The notes below the pieces were generated by a model. It saw only the letters and a list, made by a program, of their open reading frames with translations, did not search any database and had not been told where the DNA came from. A stretch of DNA of 6,402 nt, taken from assembly GCA_045543615.1 (NCBI GenBank), contig JAZPXL010000022.1, positions 1 through 6,402 on the forward strand. Reading direction: 5' to 3'. The position numbers and the translations under genes were made by a program. This stretch comes from CAG-390 sp045543615 (lineage in GTDB: Bacteria; Bacillota; Clostridia; Oscillospirales; CAG-272). Below, piece after piece: positions 4,539 through 6,402 of the stretch (the first letter of the stretch is position 1; each line of letters starts with the position of its first letter).

Positions 4539-5279
4539 ATGAATTTTTTAGCAGATAGACGCAAACGAAAAACATTTATAATCATAGTGTCTGTCATTCT
4601 GACTCTTGCAATTGTCGCCGGAGCTTGCGCCATCTATCTTGGCGACTATTACCGAGCAGATAATGAAGCAATAGGTGCGTTTTTGCCACAGGGCGCAACG
4701 TGGAGTGAAGAATCCGGCAGGATAGTGCTTGAACCTGATGGAGCAACGAAAGGGCTTATCTTCTATCCCGGCGGCAAGGTGGAATATACCGCATACGTTC
4801 CGCTGATGCAGGCGTGCGCAGAGAAAGGAATTCTGTGCGTGCTTTTGAAGATGCCATTCAATCTTGCTGTGCTTGACGTGAATGCTGCGGATGGTATACA
4901 GACGGAGTATCCCGAAATAGAGAATTGGTACATCGGTGGTCATTCGCTCGGTGGTTCGATGGCGGCAACTTATATTGCAGATAATACCGATGATTACGAG
5001 GGTCTTATTTTGCTCGGCTCGTACTCCACGGCTGACCTATCCAAGACAGACCTTGCCGTGCTTTCGGTCTTCGGAAGTGAGGATAAGGTCATGAACCGTG
5101 AGAAATACGATGACAACAAGTCAAACCTGCCAAGCGATTTTACCGAGTTTGTCATTGACGGAGGCTGTCACGCATATTTCGGTATGTACGGAGCGCAGGA
5201 TGGCGACGGTACGCCCACGATTACAAACGAGGAGCAGATTCGTTTAACGGTTGAAAATATTGTTGCAATAATGGGATGA
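4539..5279 (+). CDS. Membrane-anchored alpha/beta hydrolase
   Basis: A 246-aa protein of the alpha/beta hydrolase fold (closest in appearance to the Abhydrolase_5 group). Residues about 12-34 are one hydrophobic helix after a basic N-terminus (DRRKRK), so the catalytic domain is probably held outside the membrane. The nucleophile elbow is GGHSLGGS, with Ser136. The likely acid is Asp182 in VFGSEDKVM, and the likely base is His211 in DGGCHAYFGMYG. FYPGGKVEY near residue 75 would supply the oxyanion loop. The fold predicts ester or similar bond hydrolysis, but the substrate cannot be told. The start at 4539 is supported by GAGGGG at 4527-4532, 6 nt away; an upstream in-frame TTG (4500) lacks such a site. 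It is a single-gene unit with its own promoter, and a hairpin at 5361-5390 lies beyond its end. Confidence 0.88.
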   Translation: MNFLADRRKRKTFIIIVSVILTLAIVAGACAIYLGDYYRADNEAIGAFLPQGATWSEESGRIVLEPDGATKGLIFYPGGKVEYTAYVPLMQACAEKGILCVLLKMPFNLAVLDVNAADGIQTEYPEIENWYIGGHSLGGSMAATYIADNTDDYEGLILLGSYSTADLSKTDLAVLSVFGSEDKVMNREKYDDNKSNLPSDFTEFVIDGGCHAYFGMYGAQDGDGTPTITNEEQIRLTVENIVAIMG

Positions 5280-5360
5280 TCAATTGTAAACTCATTGATA
5301 CGCAAAAGAGCTTGGCATTGAGTAAATCAAATCCCAATTTGTCGGGGCAATATATAAAGC

Positions 5361-5390
5361 GAGGGCTGACGAGATCAAGCGTCAGCCCTC
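5361..5390. terminator. Hairpin terminator shared by converging genes
   Basis: GAGGGCTGACG (5361-5371) and CGTCAGCCCTC (5380-5390) form a perfect 11-bp GC-rich stem around an 8-nt loop. It lies between the ends of the hydrolase (5279) and the acetyltransferase (5424). Leftward it is followed by GCTTTATATATTG, rightward by AAAATTTGCG. The leftward side is the better U-tract, so it probably serves the acetyltransferase most strongly. The 80 bp before it hold nothing else recognisable. Confidence 0.7.
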
Positions 5391-5423
5391 AAAATTTGCG
5401 CCGCAGTAAACAAAGAAAAGCGA

Positions 5424-5978
5424 TTACGGCTTCATCACCTTAATGAAACGGAACATTTCATCAGGTCCCTCGTCGGGATCGTGCTTCTCATCCTCAAGCA
5501 TATCGTGCTCGGGCTGAAAATGCTCACACCAAAATTGGTCGATTTGAAAACCGCACTTGTTTACGTAAAAATGGATATTTCGCTTCTCAAAATAGGGCGT
5601 GCAGGTCTCCCACACTTTCGTTTCGGGGTGCAGAGCCTCAACAGCAAGCCACGCGCCGTAGCCGATACCTTTGCTGTGCGCTTCGGGAAGGACAAAGAGA
5701 ATATCCAAGTGGTTGTGATGCGTTTCCTTGTCAATCGTAAGTATCAAGCCACCTACCTTCTCACCGTCAAGCATAATGCGGTAGGCTTCGCTTTTTGGAT
5801 TGTCGATGGATCTCTCAATAGTTGCGCGAGAGATGATCTCACCGTTATTGTCAATGTGGTCGTCACGCTCACCGAATTCCATCATCGCACCAAATTTAAA
5901 CGCCCATTGATTGTCAAGGATGAATTGCTCACGGTCGTCTGCCATAAGCGGAACAAGAGTAACTTTCGTGTTTTTCAT
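5424..5978 (-). CDS. GNAT-family N-acetyltransferase
   Basis: A 184-aa protein with the GNAT fold, which transfers an acetyl group from acetyl-CoA to an amine. The acetyl-CoA pyrophosphate loop (motif A) is visible around residues 91-110: LDILFVLPEAHSKGIGYGAW, with the Gly104-Ile-Gly-Tyr-Gly turn. Motif B follows as EKRNIHFYVNKCGF (131-144), a typical GNAT ending where the Tyr often acts as general acid. The C-terminal 30 residues are acidic and unusual (DEKHDPDEGPDEM). Substrate unknown; GNATs include aminoglycoside, protein and polyamine acetyltransferases. The start at 5978 is set by TGGAGG at 5985-5990, 6 nt away. An in-frame GTG at 6038 would add 20 residues encoded by the leader hairpin and is rejected. 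A consensus promoter and an attenuator-like leader suggest induced expression. It is divergent from a P-loop kinase. Confidence 0.88.
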   Translation of the reverse strand: MKNTKVTLVPLMADDREQFILDNQWAFKFGAMMEFGERDDHIDNNGEIISRATIERSIDNPKSEAYRIMLDGEKVGGLILTIDKETHHNHLDILFVLPEAHSKGIGYGAWLAVEALHPETKVWETCTPYFEKRNIHFYVNKCGFQIDQFWCEHFQPEHDMLEDEKHDPDEGPDEMFRFIKVMKP

Positions 5979-5989
5979 AAAATACCTCC

Positions 5990-6042
5990 AAAATAAAAAT
6001 AGAGCCAAGGTCTTGCAAATGCAATAACCCAAGCTCACTTGG
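5990..6042 (-). terminator. Candidate attenuator: terminator and antiterminator in the acetyltransferase leader
   Basis: In the minus-strand RNA, GAGCUUGGG (6036-6028) pairs with CCUUGGCUC (6010-6002) with one U-U mismatch. The stem continues inside through UUGC/GCAA around an AUUU loop, and UAUUUUUAUUUU (6001-5990) follows. That is an intrinsic terminator directly before the Shine-Dalgarno (5985-5989). CCAAG (6042-6038) and CUUGG (6033-6029) form a competing hairpin with a UGAG loop that uses the 5' arm of the terminator. Both cannot form together, which is the standard design of transcription attenuation. Confidence 0.6.
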
Positions 6043-6100
6043 ACACCTAATCCGGCATTACGGTACTACGGTACACAGCCTCCGGTGACAAATATTCAAC
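6043..6100 (-). ncRNA. Structured 5' leader, possible sensor domain of the attenuator
   Basis: Upstream of the attenuator, CCGG (6085-6082) pairs with CCGG (6055-6052), and inside it GUAC/GUAC closes a CGUA tetraloop. The two short stems are separated by a symmetric internal loop of 7 nt on each side. An alternative CACC/GGUG pairing could compete with the outer stem. I cannot match this to a riboswitch class I know, and no leader peptide with a good ribosome binding site is seen. The stems are only 4 bp, so the structure is tentative. Confidence 0.35.
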
Positions 6101-6106
6101 GCAGTT

Positions 6107-6135
6107 ATTATACCACAAATATAGATATGTGTCAA
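6107..6135 (-). promoter_or_regulatory. Perfect consensus promoter of the acetyltransferase gene
   Basis: On the minus strand TTGACA (6130-6135), 17 bp, TATAAT (6107-6112): a full sigma-A consensus. Transcription would start near 6100, giving a leader of about 122 nt. A strong promoter followed by a leader terminator suggests that control is exerted mainly after initiation. Confidence 0.88.
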
Positions 6136-6143
6136 GCAAACGA

Positions 6144-6172
6144 TTGAAATATTCATAGAAAAATGATATAAT
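6144..6172 (+). promoter_or_regulatory. Promoter of the P-loop kinase gene
   Basis: TTGAAA (6144-6149), 17 bp, TATAAT (6167-6172). Transcription would start near 6179, about 23 nt before the ATG. Its -35 box is 8 bp from the -35 box of the divergent acetyltransferase promoter, so one bound protein could affect both. Confidence 0.82.
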
Positions 6173-6201
6173 ATACTCATCGATAAGATTTGCAGGTGCG
6201 A

Positions 6202-6402
6202 ATGATGAAAACTTTATATATGATTGGTGGCACTATGGGAATTGGAAAAACAACTGTGTGCCAACAGCTCAAACAGGATTTGCCGAATAGTGTATTTCTT
6301 GACGGAGATTGGTGCTGGGATGCAAGTCCGTTCCAAGTAACCGATGAAACAAAAGCAATGGTGACGAATAATATTTGTTATGTACTCAATAATTTTCTGA
6401 AG
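6202..6402 (+). CDS. P-loop kinase/AAA-type ATPase, N-terminal fragment (cut by window edge)
   Basis: The frame is open to the window end and gives 67 residues. It begins MMKTLYMIGGTMGIGKTT, a Walker A motif (GxxxxGKT) on the first strand, typical of small P-loop nucleotide or small-molecule kinases (AAA_33-like). FLDGDWCWDASPF follows, where DGD sits at the place that in such kinases contacts the phosphate acceptor. The Walker B and lid regions are outside the window, so the substrate cannot be judged. Two ATG codons are adjacent (6202 and 6205). AGGTG at 6194-6198 is spaced 3 nt from the first and 6 nt from the second, so the second may be the real start; the first is given as the outer limit. 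It has its own promoter and is divergent from the GNAT gene. Confidence 0.82.
   Translation, partial: MMKTLYMIGGTMGIGKTTVCQQLKQDLPNSVFLDGDWCWDASPFQVTDETKAMVTNNICYVLNNFLK

Noticed and set aside
4548..4943. 131-aa minus-strand frame within the hydrolase gene
   Set aside because: Antisense to a well-supported gene with intact catalytic residues, and without its own ribosome binding site.
5481..5996. 171-aa + strand frame over the acetyltransferase
   Set aside because: A shadow frame antisense to the GNAT gene with no recognisable motif.
5979..6038. 20-residue extension of the acetyltransferase from a GTG
   Set aside because: It is encoded by the leader hairpin and U-tract, has no proper ribosome binding site, and is not part of a GNAT fold. 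It also lacks a stop codon, so it is not a separate leader peptide.
1..6402. CRISPR array, tRNA or rRNA genes
   Set aside because: No regularly spaced direct repeats, and no cloverleaf or conserved rRNA segments, were found on either strand.

Overview
The window looks like a chromosomal segment of a gut-type anaerobic Firmicute (Clostridia, probably Oscillospiraceae or a relative). The evidence is the AT-rich intergenic DNA, near-consensus sigma-A promoters with 16-17 bp spacers, strong AGGAGG-type ribosome binding sites, and a SipW-dependent (TasA/camelysin-type) signal peptide. The genus cannot be read from the sequence.

Layout, left to right. (1) 1-132: the C-terminal end of an IS30-family transposase, cut by the window edge, followed by about 226 bp of non-coding DNA full of hairpins. 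(2) 359-2467 (-): a 702-aa secreted protein joining a TasA-like N-terminal domain to a parallel beta-helix. (3) 2468-2846: a compact DNA switch. Two exact 22-bp inverted repeats (2574-2595 and 2787-2808) enclose 191 bp that hold a near-consensus promoter and a terminator. As written, the promoter points away from the surface-protein gene and into a fixed terminator just outside the right repeat. (4) 2847-3689 (-): a tyrosine recombinase with a complete catalytic set, ending 38 bp from the right repeat. (5) 3922-4122 (-): a 66-aa protein of unknown function with its own promoter and terminator. (6) 4539-5279 (+): a membrane-anchored alpha/beta hydrolase. (7) 5424-5978 (-): a GNAT acetyltransferase behind a structured leader that looks like a transcription attenuator. 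(8) 6202-6402 (+): the start of a P-loop kinase/ATPase, divergent from the acetyltransferase and cut by the window edge.

The central reading is that items 2-4 form one phase-variation module. The recombinase would invert the 191-bp promoter segment; in one orientation the promoter transcribes the surface protein, in the other it runs into the terminator at 2817-2848. The deposited sequence shows the inferred OFF state. The repeats, promoter, terminators and recombinase are directly visible; the actual inversion and the recombinase-site pairing are inferred. The second item of interest is the acetyltransferase leader, which has mutually exclusive terminator and antiterminator hairpins plus an upstream stem-loop with a large symmetric internal loop. 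The hydrolase, 66-aa protein and kinase look like ordinary single-gene units.
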